Below are positions 6,352 to 15,358 of a DNA stretch of 39,390 nucleotides, piece by piece. The stretch is from the NCBI GenBank assembly GCA_023405135.1, contig JAEXYZ010000049.1, positions 1-39,390 of the forward strand, given 5' to 3'. The position numbers were made by a program, and so were the translations under genes. How positions within the stretch are numbered: the first letter of the stretch is position 1; each line of letters begins with the position of its first letter. Origin of the DNA: Bacillota bacterium. GTDB taxonomy: Bacteria; Bacillota; Bacilli; Bacillales_A; Planococcaceae. The notes below the pieces were generated by a model. That model saw only the letters and a list, made by a program, of their open reading frames with translations. It did no database searches and was not told the DNA's origin.

Positions 6352-8569
6352 TTTAGAGCCAACAGCACAGCAAATAAAAGAACAAAAGCTTTATGCTGGA
6401 ATGGGTATGTCAGATGAAGAATTTGCGATGGTGGAGCGTATTTTAGGACGCCTTCCAAACTGGACTGAAACAGGGTTATTCTCTGTAATGTGGTCAGAAC
6501 ACTGTTCCTATAAAAATTCAAAACCTGTATTACGTAAATTCCCTACAAAAGGCCCTCAAGTTCTTCAAGGTCCTGGTGAAGGGGCTGGGATAGTAGATAT
6601 CGGTGATGAGCAAGCGGTTGTATTTAAAATGGAATCACATAACCACCCATCTGCTATTGAACCTTACCAAGGAGCTGCAACGGGTGTAGGTGGAATTATT
6701 CGTGACGTCTTCTCAATGGGTGCACGTCCAATTGCAATGTTAAATTCTTTACGTTTTGGTGAATTGCAATCAGAACGGGGTAAATATTTATTTGAAGAAG
6801 TCGTTGCAGGTATTGCTGGTTACGGTAACTGTATTGGAATTCCAACAGTAGGAGGAGAAATTCAATTCGATCCTTGCTATGAAGGAAATCCACTTGTTAA
6901 CGCCATGTGTGTCGGCTTAATCGACCATAAAGATATTCAACGTGGTATTGCAGCTGGTGTGGGCAATACTGTTATGTACGTTGGTGCCAAAACAGGACGT
7001 GATGGTATTCATGGTGCAACATTCGCATCAGAAGAACTATCAGAAGCTTCTGAAGAAAAACGTCCTGCAGTACAAGTTGGGGACCCATTCATGGAAAAAC
7101 TTTTACTTGAAGCATGTTTAGAAGTCGTTAAATCCGATGCACTTGTTGGTATTCAAGATATGGGAGCTGCTGGTCTTACTTCATCATCAGCAGAAATGGC
7201 TTCAAAAGCTGGTTCTGGTGTAGAAATGAACTTAGATTTAGTTCCTCAACGCGAAACAGGTATGACAGCTTACGAAATGATGTTATCAGAATCACAAGAA
7301 CGTATGTTACTTGTTGTGAAAAAAGGTCGCGAAGATGAAATTAAAGCAATCTTTGATAAATACGGTTTAGATGCAGTAGCAATCGGTCGCGTAACTGATG
7401 ACAAAATGCTTCGTTTACTTCATAAAGGGGAAGTAGTTGCAGAAGTTCCTGCTGATGCACTTGCAGAAGATGCACCTGTATATCATAAACCATCAAAAGA
7501 ACCTGACTATTTTGCAGAGTTCCAAGCAATTGAAAATAGTGAGCCAGTAGTAACAGATTTAAAAGAGACATTAAAATCATTGCTTCAAGCACCAACTATA
7601 GCCTCAAAAGAATGGGTTTATGATCAATATGATTATCAAGTTCGTACTAATACAGTAGTAGCACCAGGATCTGATGCAGCTGTACTTCGCGTACGTGGTA
7701 CAAACAAAGGTCTTGCAATTACGACAGACTGTAACTCTCGTTATATTTTCTTAGATCCTGAAACTGGCGGTAAAATTGCTGTAGCAGAAGCAGCACGAAA
7801 TATCGTAGCATCCGGTGGGCAACCACTTGCCATTACAGACTGCTTAAACTTTGGGAATCCAGAAAAACCAGAGATTTTCTGGCAAATTGAAAAGTCAGCT
7901 GATGGAATCTCAGCAGCGTGTACAGCTTTAAATTCTCCAGTTATTGGTGGTAACGTATCATTATACAATGAACGTTCAGGTGAAGCGGTTTACCCAACAC
8001 CAACAATTGGGATGGTTGGTTTAGTAGAAGATTTAGCACATGTTACAACTCAGCAATTAAAACAAGCTGGAGACGTTGTTTACTTAATTGGTGAAACAGC
8101 AACAGAATTTGGCGGCTCTGAACTTCAGAAGTTAGTATATGGAAAAATCTTTGGTAAAGCACCACATATTGATTTAGAAGTAGAAGCAACTCGTCAAGCT
8201 GCTGTTTTAAAAGCAATTCGTGAAGGACTTGTACAATCAGCCCATGATGTTTCAGAAGGTGGTATAGCTGTTGCTCTAGCTGAAAAAACATTTGGTACTG
8301 AAGGTTTAGGACTATTTGTAACTTTACAAGGTTCAGCTATTACTGCATTATTTAGCGAATCTCAATCTCGTTTTATTATGACAGTTAAAGAGGAAAATAC
8401 AGCTGCATTTGAAAATATTATTCCGGAAGCAAAGAAGATTGGTATTGTAACAGATGATGCAACAATTACAATCAACGGTGATACTGGCATTCTTGTAGAA
8501 GGTACAGTGGAGGAATTCCGTTCTGCTTGGAAAGGAGCAATCCCATGCTTGGTGAAATCAGAGGCTTAA
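6341..8569 (+). CDS. purL: FGAM synthase synthetase subunit PurL (small type)
   Basis: ATP-dependent conversion of FGAR to FGAM using ammonia supplied by PurQ. 742 residues, the small PurL type that needs PurS and PurQ. Signatures: SVMWSEHCSYKNSKP near the N terminus, KMESHNHPSAIEP, GVGGIIRD, and the repeated AIRS-like halves with IQDMGAAGLTSSSAEMA and SAHDVSEGGIAVALAE. A GTGGAGGG ribosome site precedes ATG 6341. The purF start lies inside the final 25 bases. Confidence 0.97.
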   Translation: MSASLEPTAQQIKEQKLYAGMGMSDEEFAMVERILGRLPNWTETGLFSVMWSEHCSYKNSKPVLRKFPTKGPQVLQGPGEGAGIVDIGDEQAVVFKMESHNHPSAIEPYQGAATGVGGIIRDVFSMGARPIAMLNSLRFGELQSERGKYLFEEVVAGIAGYGNCIGIPTVGGEIQFDPCYEGNPLVNAMCVGLIDHKDIQRGIAAGVGNTVMYVGAKTGRDGIHGATFASEELSEASEEKRPAVQVGDPFMEKLLLEACLEVVKSDALVGIQDMGAAGLTSSSAEMASKAGSGVEMNLDLVPQRETGMTAYEMMLSESQERMLLVVKKGREDEIKAIFDKYGLDAVAIGRVTDDKMLRLLHKGEVVAEVPADALAEDAPVYHKPSKEPDYFAEFQAIENSEPVVTDLKETLKSLLQAPTIASKEWVYDQYDYQVRTNTVVAPGSDAAVLRVRGTNKGLAITTDCNSRYIFLDPETGGKIAVAEAARNIVASGGQPLAITDCLNFGNPEKPEIFWQIEKSADGISAACTALNSPVIGGNVSLYNERSGEAVYPTPTIGMVGLVEDLAHVTTQQLKQAGDVVYLIGETATEFGGSELQKLVYGKIFGKAPHIDLEVEATRQAAVLKAIREGLVQSAHDVSEGGIAVALAEKTFGTEGLGLFVTLQGSAITALFSESQSRFIMTVKEENTAAFENIIPEAKKIGIVTDDATITINGDTGILVEGTVEEFRSAWKGAIPCLVKSEA

Positions 8570-9969
8570 ATGAAGAATGTGGCGTATTTGGTATATGGGG
8601 ACATTCTGAATCAGCTCAATTAAGCTATTATGGTCTTCACGCTCTTCAACACCGTGGTCAAGAAGGCGCTGGTATCGTCGTAACAGATGGTCAAACTTTA
8701 CGCGCGGTTAAAGGTGAAGGACTTGTAAATGACGTATTTAGTGAAGAAAATTTAAAATCTGCAAAAGGTCAAGCTGCTATTGCTCACGTTCGTTATACAA
8801 CGGCAGGTGGAGGCGGAATTGAAAACGTACAACCGTTACTTTTCCGTTCTTCAACGGGTAGCATGGCTATTGCTCATAACGGTAATTTAGTAAATGCCAA
8901 TCATTTAAAACAGCATTTAGAGCGTTCTGGAAGTATTTTTCATTCTTCTTCCGATACAGAGGTCGTTGTGCATTTAATTAAGAAAAGTAAAAAACCTGGT
9001 TTTCGTGCCCAAGTGAAAGAAGCTCTTTCATTATTAAAAGGCGCCTTTTCATTTTTAATCATTACTAAGGATTGTATGATGGTTGCTCGCGATCGCAATG
9101 GGTTACGTCCCTTATCTCTTGGTAAACTAGATGACGCTTGGGTTGTCGCTTCTGAAACCTGTGCCTTTGACTTAATCGGTGCAGAATTTGTTCGCGAAGT
9201 GGAACCTGGTGAACTGTTAATTATTACAGACAAAGGTATTGAAGAAGACCGTTATGTACAAATGGAGAAACGTGCAATGTGTGCAATGGAATATGTATAT
9301 TTTGCACGTCCTGACTCAAATATCGACCAAATTAACATCCATATGGCACGTAAACGTATGGGAAAACGATTAGCTCAAGAATGTGCTTGGTTGGAGGCGG
9401 ACATTGTAACAGGTGTTCCAGACTCATCAATCTCTGCGGCGATAGGATTTGCTGAAGAAAGTGGCATCCCTTATGAACTTGGCTTAATTAAAAATCGCTA
9501 TACAGGTCGTACATTCATTCAACCTACACAGGAATTGCGTGAACGTGGAGTGAAAATGAAGTTGTCACCGGTTGTCCAAGTAGTGAAGGGGAAACGTGTT
9601 GTCATGGTAGATGATTCAATTGTGCGTGGAACGACATCTCGACGTATCGTGAATATGTTAAAAGAAGCTGGGGCAACTGAAGTACATGTTGTAATCTCAT
9701 CTCCACCAATGAAAAATCCTTGCTTCTATGGTATCGATACTTCTACCCATGAGGAATTAATTGCTTCAAGTAAAAGTGTAGAAGAAATTTGTGAAGCAAT
9801 TGGTGCTGATTCTTTAACGTTTCTTTCTGTTGAAGGTTTAGTAGAAGCAACTGCACGTCCATTTGATGATGAAAATCGTGGACTTTGTATGGCATGTTTT
9901 ACTGGAGATTATCCTACAGAAATTTTCTCAGATACAGTCTTACCACATGAAAAAGAAGTAGTACGATAA
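8545..9969 (+). CDS. purF: Amidophosphoribosyltransferase PurF
   Basis: First committed step: PRPP plus glutamine to phosphoribosylamine. 474 residues. ATG 8545 gives MLGEIRGLNEEC, an 11-residue propeptide before Cys12, which becomes the N-terminal nucleophile after cleavage, exactly as in B. subtilis; AAGGAG lies eight bases upstream, so an in-frame ATG at 8527 is rejected. The PRPP motif VVMVDDSIVRGTTS is at about residues 352-365. Cysteines in RAMCAMEY, NPCFYGID and GLCMACF match the ligands of the B. subtilis type [4Fe-4S] cluster, so the enzyme should be oxygen-sensitive. Overlaps purL by 25 bases. Confidence 0.97.
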   Translation: MLGEIRGLNEECGVFGIWGHSESAQLSYYGLHALQHRGQEGAGIVVTDGQTLRAVKGEGLVNDVFSEENLKSAKGQAAIAHVRYTTAGGGGIENVQPLLFRSSTGSMAIAHNGNLVNANHLKQHLERSGSIFHSSSDTEVVVHLIKKSKKPGFRAQVKEALSLLKGAFSFLIITKDCMMVARDRNGLRPLSLGKLDDAWVVASETCAFDLIGAEFVREVEPGELLIITDKGIEEDRYVQMEKRAMCAMEYVYFARPDSNIDQINIHMARKRMGKRLAQECAWLEADIVTGVPDSSISAAIGFAEESGIPYELGLIKNRYTGRTFIQPTQELRERGVKMKLSPVVQVVKGKRVVMVDDSIVRGTTSRRIVNMLKEAGATEVHVVISSPPMKNPCFYGIDTSTHEELIASSKSVEEICEAIGADSLTFLSVEGLVEATARPFDDENRGLCMACFTGDYPTEIFSDTVLPHEKEVVR

Positions 9970-10035
9970 GATACTTATTAATTAAACGATTTTATCGTCA
10001 AGGCTCAATTGATTATATTTAGGAGGATTTTTAAA

Positions 10036-11091
10036 TTGTCAAAAGCATATGAGCAAGCAGGCGTAAATATTGAAGCTGGTTACGAAGCAGTAAAACGTAT
10101 GAAATCACATGTTGAACGAACAAACCGTTTAGGTGTGATGGGGACGTTTGGTGGCTTCGGAGGCATGTTTGACTTGTCCTCTTTAAACTTAAAAGAACCT
10201 GTTCTTATTTCAGGTACAGACGGTGTTGGGACAAAATTAAAACTTGCATTTATGGTTGATAAACACGATACAATTGGTGTCGATTGCGTTGCGATGTGTG
10301 TGAACGATATCGTAGCACAGGGCGCAGAACCATTATATTTTCTAGATTACGTAGCTCTTGGCAAGGCTGAGCCAGCTAAAATTGAGCAAATCGTAAAAGG
10401 TGTAGCGGATGGCTGTGTACAAGCCGGTGCTGCTTTAATTGGTGGAGAAACAGCTGAAATGCCAGGTCTTTACGATGAAGATGAGTATGATTTAGCTGGC
10501 TTTGCTGTAGGTGCTACAGAAAAGTCGAACATTGTTACGGGAGAAAAAATCGTTGAAGGAGATGTGCTTATCGGTCTTGCTTCAAGCGGTGTTCATTCCA
10601 ATGGTTACTCATTAGTTCGTAAAATTGTTTTTGCAGATAATGGTTTTGCTGTTGATGAAGTTGTTGAAGGTTATGAGGATCTTGGTCCAATTGGAGAAGC
10701 ACTTCTAACACCGACAAAAATTTATGCGAAGCCAGTTCTTGAAATGTTAAAACAAGCAGACATTCATGGTATGGCACATGTTACTGGTGGCGGGTTCTAT
10801 GAAAATTTACCACGTATGATGCCGGCTGGTTTAGCTACTGAAATAGATTTAGGATCTTGGCCTGTTCTTCGAATTTTTGAGTTTTTAAAAGATAAAGGCA
10901 AGCTTGCTGACAAGGATTTATATAATGTGTTCAACATGGGGATTGGCTACGTACTTTCTGTCCCTACATATGAAGCAGACAAAGTAATCTCTATTGCTAC
11001 AGAAAATGGGGAAAAGGCATATAAAATAGGACGTGTCGTAAAAGGGGAAGGCGTAACATTTACTGGTGAGCATGATGGGAGTTTAGTGTGA
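10036..11091 (+). CDS. purM: AIR synthetase PurM
   Basis: Closes the imidazole ring, turning FGAM into AIR with ATP. 351 residues. The TTG start at 10036 is chosen because TAGGAGG lies ten bases before it and the protein then begins SKAYEQAGVNIEAGYEAV, matching relatives; an in-frame ATG at 10009 precedes that ribosome site. Signatures: LISGTDGVGTKLKLA, GVDCVAMCVNDI, GGETAEMPG and the C-terminal ATP-binding HVTGGGFYENLPRM. The 66-base gap after purF is larger than elsewhere in this part of the operon. Its stop TGA shares a base with the purN ATG. Confidence 0.97.
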   Translation: MSKAYEQAGVNIEAGYEAVKRMKSHVERTNRLGVMGTFGGFGGMFDLSSLNLKEPVLISGTDGVGTKLKLAFMVDKHDTIGVDCVAMCVNDIVAQGAEPLYFLDYVALGKAEPAKIEQIVKGVADGCVQAGAALIGGETAEMPGLYDEDEYDLAGFAVGATEKSNIVTGEKIVEGDVLIGLASSGVHSNGYSLVRKIVFADNGFAVDEVVEGYEDLGPIGEALLTPTKIYAKPVLEMLKQADIHGMAHVTGGGFYENLPRMMPAGLATEIDLGSWPVLRIFEFLKDKGKLADKDLYNVFNMGIGYVLSVPTYEADKVISIATENGEKAYKIGRVVKGEGVTFTGEHDGSLV

Positions 11092-11654
11092 TGACAAAGA
11101 AAATCGCTATATTTGCTTCTGGAAGCGGGAGCAATTTTCAAGCAATTCAAGAAGCGATTTTGCGCGGTGAATTAAATGCAAAAGTTGAACTTGTCGTAAC
11201 AGACAAACCAAACGCATTCGTTGTAAAGCGAGCTGAAACCTTCAGCATACCAGTGTTTTCATTTACCCCAAAAGCTTATGAATCAAAAGAGGCCTATGAA
11301 CAAGAAATTGTAAATGTTTTGCAACAAAAAGAGATTGAGTGGATTGTTCTTGCAGGGTATATGCGTTTAATTGGCAACACATTACTGTCATCATTTGCGA
11401 ACCGAATTGTTAATATTCATCCTTCACTGTTACCATCGTTTCCAGGTAAGGATGCTATTGGACAAGCAATGGCTCATGGAGTGAAGATTACAGGAGTAAC
11501 GGTTCATTTTGTTGATGAAGGAATGGATACTGGACCAATTTTGTCGCAGGCTGCAGTTGAGGTTGTAGACGGAGACAGAGCTGCAACTGAAGAGCGTATT
11601 CATGCTGTTGAACATGAGCTGTACACAAAAACATTAATACGATTATTTGAATGA
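11091..11654 (+). CDS. purN: GAR transformylase PurN
   Basis: Transfers a formyl group from 10-formyltetrahydrofolate to GAR. 187 residues, normal. Signatures: FASGSGSNFQAI near the N terminus (phosphate binding), NIHPSLLPSFPG with the catalytic Asn and His, and VHFVDEGMDTGPI with the catalytic Asp. I place the start at ATG 11091, which overlaps the purM stop as TGATG, with GGGAG ten bases upstream; GTG at 11088 is a possible alternative adding one residue. The next gene does not follow at once: a 137-base structured gap precedes purH. Confidence 0.96.
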   Translation: MTKKIAIFASGSGSNFQAIQEAILRGELNAKVELVVTDKPNAFVVKRAETFSIPVFSFTPKAYESKEAYEQEIVNVLQQKEIEWIVLAGYMRLIGNTLLSSFANRIVNIHPSLLPSFPGKDAIGQAMAHGVKITGVTVHFVDEGMDTGPILSQAAVEVVDGDRAATEERIHAVEHELYTKTLIRLFE

Positions 11655-11685
11655 AAAGCAAGTATAAAAATTTTGAATAATGTTT

Positions 11686-11760
11686 AGCGCAAGCCATCCA
11701 GCCCATAGAGGATGCGGTCCCACGTGTGCAAATTTTATTTACAAACAGGGCACTTGCGCT
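11686..11760 (+). ncRNA. Structured insert between purN and purH
   Basis: AGCGCAAG (11686-11693) pairs perfectly with CTTGCGCT (11753-11760), closing a 59-base interior that holds a second stem, ATCC/GGAT (11696-11699 with 11709-11712). TTT follows the outer stem. A competing partner, AAAAGCAAGT (11654-11663), just at the purN stop, can pair with the same 3' arm with a two-base bulge. This looks like an attenuator or mRNA processing element, 18 bases before the purH ribosome site. The family is not recognised. Confidence 0.4.
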
Positions 11761-11791
11761 TTTCTAACATAGAATATTGGAGGTCTTTTTC

Positions 11792-13318
11792 GTGACGAAA
11801 CGTGCACTTATTAGTGTTTCAAATAAAGAAGGTATTTTAGAATTTGCAAAAGAATTAGTAGCATTAGAATATGAAATTTTATCAACTGGTGGTACGAAAA
11901 AAATGTTACAAGATAACAATGTTCCAGTAACAGCAGTTGATGAAGTAACAAAATTTCCTGAAATTCTAGATGGCCGTGTAAAAACGCTAAATCCATTAAT
12001 TCATGGAGGTCTTTTAGGAAAATTCGATGATCCTTCCCACCAAGCTCAAATGAGTGAACATGGTATCGAACCAATTGAAATTGTTTGTGTAAATCTTTAT
12101 CCGTTTGTAGAAACAATTTCAAAACCTGATGTAACATGGGATGATGCAATCGAAAACATCGATATCGGTGGTCCTACAATGCTACGTTCTGCTGCGAAAA
12201 ACCATCAATATGTAACTGTCATTGTTGATTCCAACGATTATGCAAAAGTGCTTGAAGAGTTAAAAGCTCAAGGTGCAACTACAATTGAAACACGTCGTCG
12301 TCTCGCTGCGAAAGTATTCCGTCATACAGCGGCATATGACTCTTATATTTCTAACTATTTAACAGAGGAAGATTTCCCAGAGAACTTAACGATGACATAT
12401 GAGTTAAAACAAACTTTACGCTATGGTGAAAATCCACATCAAAAAGCAGCATTTTATCAAAAACGTTTAAGTTCTGATTTCTCATTAGCATTTGCAACTC
12501 AACTACACGGAAAAGAGTTATCTTATAATAATATTCAAGATGGCAATGCTGCACTTCAAATCGTGAAAGAATTTGATATTCCAGCTGCGGTTGCAGTAAA
12601 GCATATGAATCCTTGTGGTGTTGGAACAGGTAATAGCATTGAAGAAGCTTTTGATAAAGCGTATGAAGCGGATCCAACTTCAATCTTTGGAGGTATTATA
12701 GCTTTAAACCGCGAAGTAGACTTAGCGACTGCTGAAAAATTAAGCGAGATTTTCTTAGAAATTATTATCGCACCATCATTTACAGAAGAAGCATTAGAAG
12801 TTTTAACAAAGAAGAAAAATATTCGTTTATTAACAATTAATTTTGCTCAACAAACACAAGATAAATTTAAAGTAGTGTCTGTTGAAGGTGGTCTTTTAGT
12901 ACAAGAAGATGATGCATTTGGCTTTGCTGAAGCTGATATTAAAGTTGTCACAGATCGTGAGCCTTCAGAAGAAGAGTGGCAAGCATTAAAACTTGGTTGG
13001 GCAGTAGTAAAACATGTAAAATCAAATGCTATCGTTGTAACAGATACACAAATGACACTAGGTGTAGGTGCTGGTCAAATGAATCGTGTTGGCTCTGCTA
13101 AAATTGCATTAGAACAAGCTGGAGAGAAAGCAAAAGGTGCTGCTCTTGCATCAGATGCATTCTTCCCAATGGGTGATACTGTAGAAGCTGCAGCAGCTGC
13201 AGGCATTACAGCAATTATTCAACCAGGTGGCTCTATTAAAGACCAAGATTCTATTGATAAAGCAAATGAATACGGCATTGCTATGGTGTTTACAGGTGTA
13301 CGTCATTTTAAACATTAA
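11792..13318 (+). CDS. purH: AICAR transformylase / IMP cyclohydrolase PurH
   Basis: Bifunctional enzyme for the last two steps to IMP: formylation of AICAR and ring closure. 508 residues. The N-terminal cyclohydrolase domain (about 1-195) starts TKRALISVSNKEG and includes ILSTGGTKKML; the transformylase domain holds VAVKHMNPCGVG with the catalytic Lys-His pair near residue 269. The GTG start at 11792 follows TTGGAGG; an in-frame ATG at 11777 overlaps that site. After its stop there is a terminator, so purD may be expressed at a lower or separate level. Confidence 0.97.
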   Translation: MTKRALISVSNKEGILEFAKELVALEYEILSTGGTKKMLQDNNVPVTAVDEVTKFPEILDGRVKTLNPLIHGGLLGKFDDPSHQAQMSEHGIEPIEIVCVNLYPFVETISKPDVTWDDAIENIDIGGPTMLRSAAKNHQYVTVIVDSNDYAKVLEELKAQGATTIETRRRLAAKVFRHTAAYDSYISNYLTEEDFPENLTMTYELKQTLRYGENPHQKAAFYQKRLSSDFSLAFATQLHGKELSYNNIQDGNAALQIVKEFDIPAAVAVKHMNPCGVGTGNSIEEAFDKAYEADPTSIFGGIIALNREVDLATAEKLSEIFLEIIIAPSFTEEALEVLTKKKNIRLLTINFAQQTQDKFKVVSVEGGLLVQEDDAFGFAEADIKVVTDREPSEEEWQALKLGWAVVKHVKSNAIVVTDTQMTLGVGAGQMNRVGSAKIALEQAGEKAKGAALASDAFFPMGDTVEAAAAAGITAIIQPGGSIKDQDSIDKANEYGIAMVFTGVRHFKH

Positions 13319-13336
13319 TAATTAATATGAAATTGG

Positions 13337-13366
13337 AACGCTCGTTCTTTGCAGCGGGCGTTTTTT
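13337..13366 (+). terminator. Terminator between purH and purD
   Basis: AACGCTCG (13337-13344) pairs with CGGGCGTT (13355-13362) through eight base pairs (one G-U), followed directly by a run of Ts (13361-13366). It is a well-formed Rho-independent terminator inside what is otherwise the pur operon, 19 bases after the purH stop. Confidence 0.8.
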
Positions 13367-13388
13367 ATAGTGTGTAGATGATAAATTC

Positions 13389-13481
13389 GCACATAATTTG
13401 GTGAATACCGCACATAAAACCAAAAAAATTGCACATAAACATGTCAAAACCGCAAATAAATTTAAATTCGAAAGCAAATAA
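13389..13481 (+). repeat. 21-bp-period repeat array before purD
   Basis: The octamer GCACATAA begins at 13389, 13410 and 13431, and the variant GCAAATAA at 13452 and 13474: spacings 21, 21, 21 and 22. The 13-14 bases between are A-rich and less conserved. It lies between the purH terminator and the purD ribosome site (AGGAGG 13491-13496). Confidence 0.8.
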
Positions 13482-13504
13482 CCCAACTTAGGAGGCTTTA
13501 ATAC

Positions 13505-14761
13505 ATGAACATCCTTGTAATCGGTAGCGGCGGACGTGAGCATGCCATTGCTAAAAAGTTCAATGACTCTCCATCCGTTGAAAAAGTATACGTAGCACCA
13601 GGAAATGATGGAATGCGTTCGATTGCTGAAATTGTTCCAATTGATGCAATGGATTTTGCAGGACTTGCTCAATTTGCAAAGGAGCATGAAATTGATTTAA
13701 CTTTTGTTGGACCAGAGCAACCGCTAGCTGGTGGAATTGTTGATTTCTTCCAAGCTCGTGCTTTAACAATCTTTGGACCTACGAAGGCTGCTGCACAAAT
13801 CGAAGGTAGTAAATCTTATGCAAAAGAGATTATGAAAAAATACAATATCCCTACGGCAGCCTATGAAACATTTACAGATGCAGAAAAAGCTATTGAATAT
13901 GTAAAGCAACAAGGTGCACCAATTGTTGTAAAAGCAGATGGATTAGCTGCTGGTAAAGGGGTTATTGTTGCAATGACTGAACAAGAAGCAATCGATGCTA
14001 TTAAAGATATGATTGGTAACCAACGCTTTGGTGAATCATCTTCACGAGTTGTTATTGAGGAATTTTTAGATGGTGAAGAATTTTCTTTCATGTCATTTGT
14101 ACACAAAGGACAAATTTATCCGATGGTCATTGCACAGGATCATAAACGTGCGTACGATGGTGATAAAGGGCCGAACACAGGTGGAATGGGAGCATATTCT
14201 CCAGTACCTCAAATTCCACAAGAATTAGTTTCTCGCGCTTATATTGAAATTGTTGAACCGACAGTGAAAGCGATGGAAGAAGAAGGCGTATCTTTTACAG
14301 GAATTTTATATGCAGGATTAATCTTAACAAATCAAGGACCGAAAGTAATTGAGTTCAATGCTCGTTTTGGTGATCCTGAAACACAAGTTGTACTTCCTCG
14401 AATGACATCGGATTTTGGTTTATTTATGAAAGCTTTAATGGAAGAAAAATATTTTGATTTACAATGGTCTAACGAAGCCATGTTAGGAGTTGTAATTGCT
14501 GCTGAAGGTTATCCTGGAGATGTAGAAAAAGGAAACCCTCTTCCAGATTTAAATGAGTTATCCGAAAGCTATGAAGTATATCATGCTGGGACAAAGTTAG
14601 TTAATGGTAAATTTGTTGGCAACGGTGGTCGAGTTTTACTAGTTGCTGCAAAGGCAGATACTTTAAAAGAAGCACAAGAAAAAGTATATGCTGGCATTGA
14701 AAAAGAAAAATGGGATAAGTTTTTCTACCGTAAAGATATTGGTTGGCGAACTTTTCAATAA
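13505..14761 (+). CDS. purD: GAR synthetase PurD
   Basis: Joins phosphoribosylamine and glycine with ATP to give GAR. 418 residues of ATP-grasp fold. Visible: N-terminal NILVIGSGGREHAIA, the ATP-binding VVKADGLAAGKGVIVA, and the GARS signature RFGDPETQVVLPRM near residue 293. AGGAGG lies eight bases before ATG 13505. It is last in the pathway block and set apart from purH by a terminator and a repeat array, so it may need read-through or its own promoter; I see no strong promoter in the gap. Confidence 0.97.
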   Translation: MNILVIGSGGREHAIAKKFNDSPSVEKVYVAPGNDGMRSIAEIVPIDAMDFAGLAQFAKEHEIDLTFVGPEQPLAGGIVDFFQARALTIFGPTKAAAQIEGSKSYAKEIMKKYNIPTAAYETFTDAEKAIEYVKQQGAPIVVKADGLAAGKGVIVAMTEQEAIDAIKDMIGNQRFGESSSRVVIEEFLDGEEFSFMSFVHKGQIYPMVIAQDHKRAYDGDKGPNTGGMGAYSPVPQIPQELVSRAYIEIVEPTVKAMEEEGVSFTGILYAGLILTNQGPKVIEFNARFGDPETQVVLPRMTSDFGLFMKALMEEKYFDLQWSNEAMLGVVIAAEGYPGDVEKGNPLPDLNELSESYEVYHAGTKLVNGKFVGNGGRVLLVAAKADTLKEAQEKVYAGIEKEKWDKFFYRKDIGWRTFQ

Positions 14762-14765
14762 TAAT

Positions 14766-14809
14766 AAAAAGGCAAGGGTCGTATAATAAAGCCGACTGCT
14801 TGCCTTTTT
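14766..14809. terminator. Bidirectional terminator between purD and the DUF2892 gene
   Basis: AAAAAGGCAAG (14766-14776) pairs with CTTGCCTTTTT (14799-14809). The A-run on one side and T-run on the other let it stop both purD and the converging minus-strand gene whose stop is at 14822. Confidence 0.85.
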
Positions 14810-14821
14810 GTACGATCCTTA

Positions 14822-15358
14822 TTAACTTGGTTGAGATTGACCAGTATTAGAAGATTTATTTTTATTTCCTTGTTTATTTTGGTTACCTTTTTGATTTCCT
14901 GATACGGAATCAGCTACAGTTTTTACAGCTTGTGAAGCTGTTTTTGCCATTGTTCCATTTGGCGCAACTTCTGAAACCGTTTGAGCAACTTGTGAAGCTG
15001 CCTTTGCAACATCCTTCATAGTTTGTCCTTGTGAAGAATTATTTCCCTTTTGTGTATTCCCTTGTTCATTCCATTTATTTTCATACGTCTGATTATAAGC
15101 TTGCATTAAACTGTCGCCATCTAAATATTCATCAAATGTCGTTGCTACAGCTTCTTTTACATTTGAATTAATTAATGCTTTTGCAGGACAGTATAGGAAA
15201 ATTCCTTCTGCAACTTTTAATGCACCGGCCGCAACAAATATTGTACCTAATGTTTTACTTCCTGAATCCTTTGCTAAATGCGCAATACCACAGGCTGTCA
15301 AACCAGTTCCTAAAGCGAGTCGTACAAAACCACTTTTTTCAGAGATATTTTCTTCCAT
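14822..15358 (-). CDS. DUF2892 / YgaP-like small membrane protein with polar tail
   Basis: 178 residues. The N-terminal 60-70 residues (SGFVRLALGTGLTACGI, then TLGTIFVAAGALKVAEGIF) form the two hydrophobic segments of the DUF2892 (YgaP-like membrane) domain, including the typical YCPAKALI ending. The rest is unusual: a polar linker, then two alanine/valine-rich similar segments (AKAASQVAQTVSEV and AKTASQAVKTVADSV), then a Gln/Asn/Lys/Gly/Ser tail. The tail is likely disordered. AAGGAGTGGAG precedes the ATG on the minus strand. Function unknown; probably a membrane-anchored protein. It is the only intact minus-strand gene in the window. Confidence 0.8.
   Translation of the reverse strand: MEENISEKSGFVRLALGTGLTACGIAHLAKDSGSKTLGTIFVAAGALKVAEGIFLYCPAKALINSNVKEAVATTFDEYLDGDSLMQAYNQTYENKWNEQGNTQKGNNSSQGQTMKDVAKAASQVAQTVSEVAPNGTMAKTASQAVKTVADSVSGNQKGNQNKQGNKNKSSNTGQSQPS

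Noticed and set aside
11811..12683. Long minus-strand frames inside purH, and similar antisense frames across purB, purL, pcrA, ligA and gatB
   Set aside because: They mirror the codon pattern of the + strand genes, lack ribosome sites and give Leu/His/Gln-rich low-complexity products.
13389..13481. CRISPR-like array before purD
   Set aside because: Repeat plus spacer is only 21 bp, the repeats are octamers and the spacers are A-rich and similar; no cas genes. Same reasoning for 34235-34350.
13322..13687. Minus-strand open frame with LCAIFLV-like heptapeptide repeats
   Set aside because: The repeats are the translation of the 21-bp DNA array; no ribosome site, and it overlaps purD antisense.
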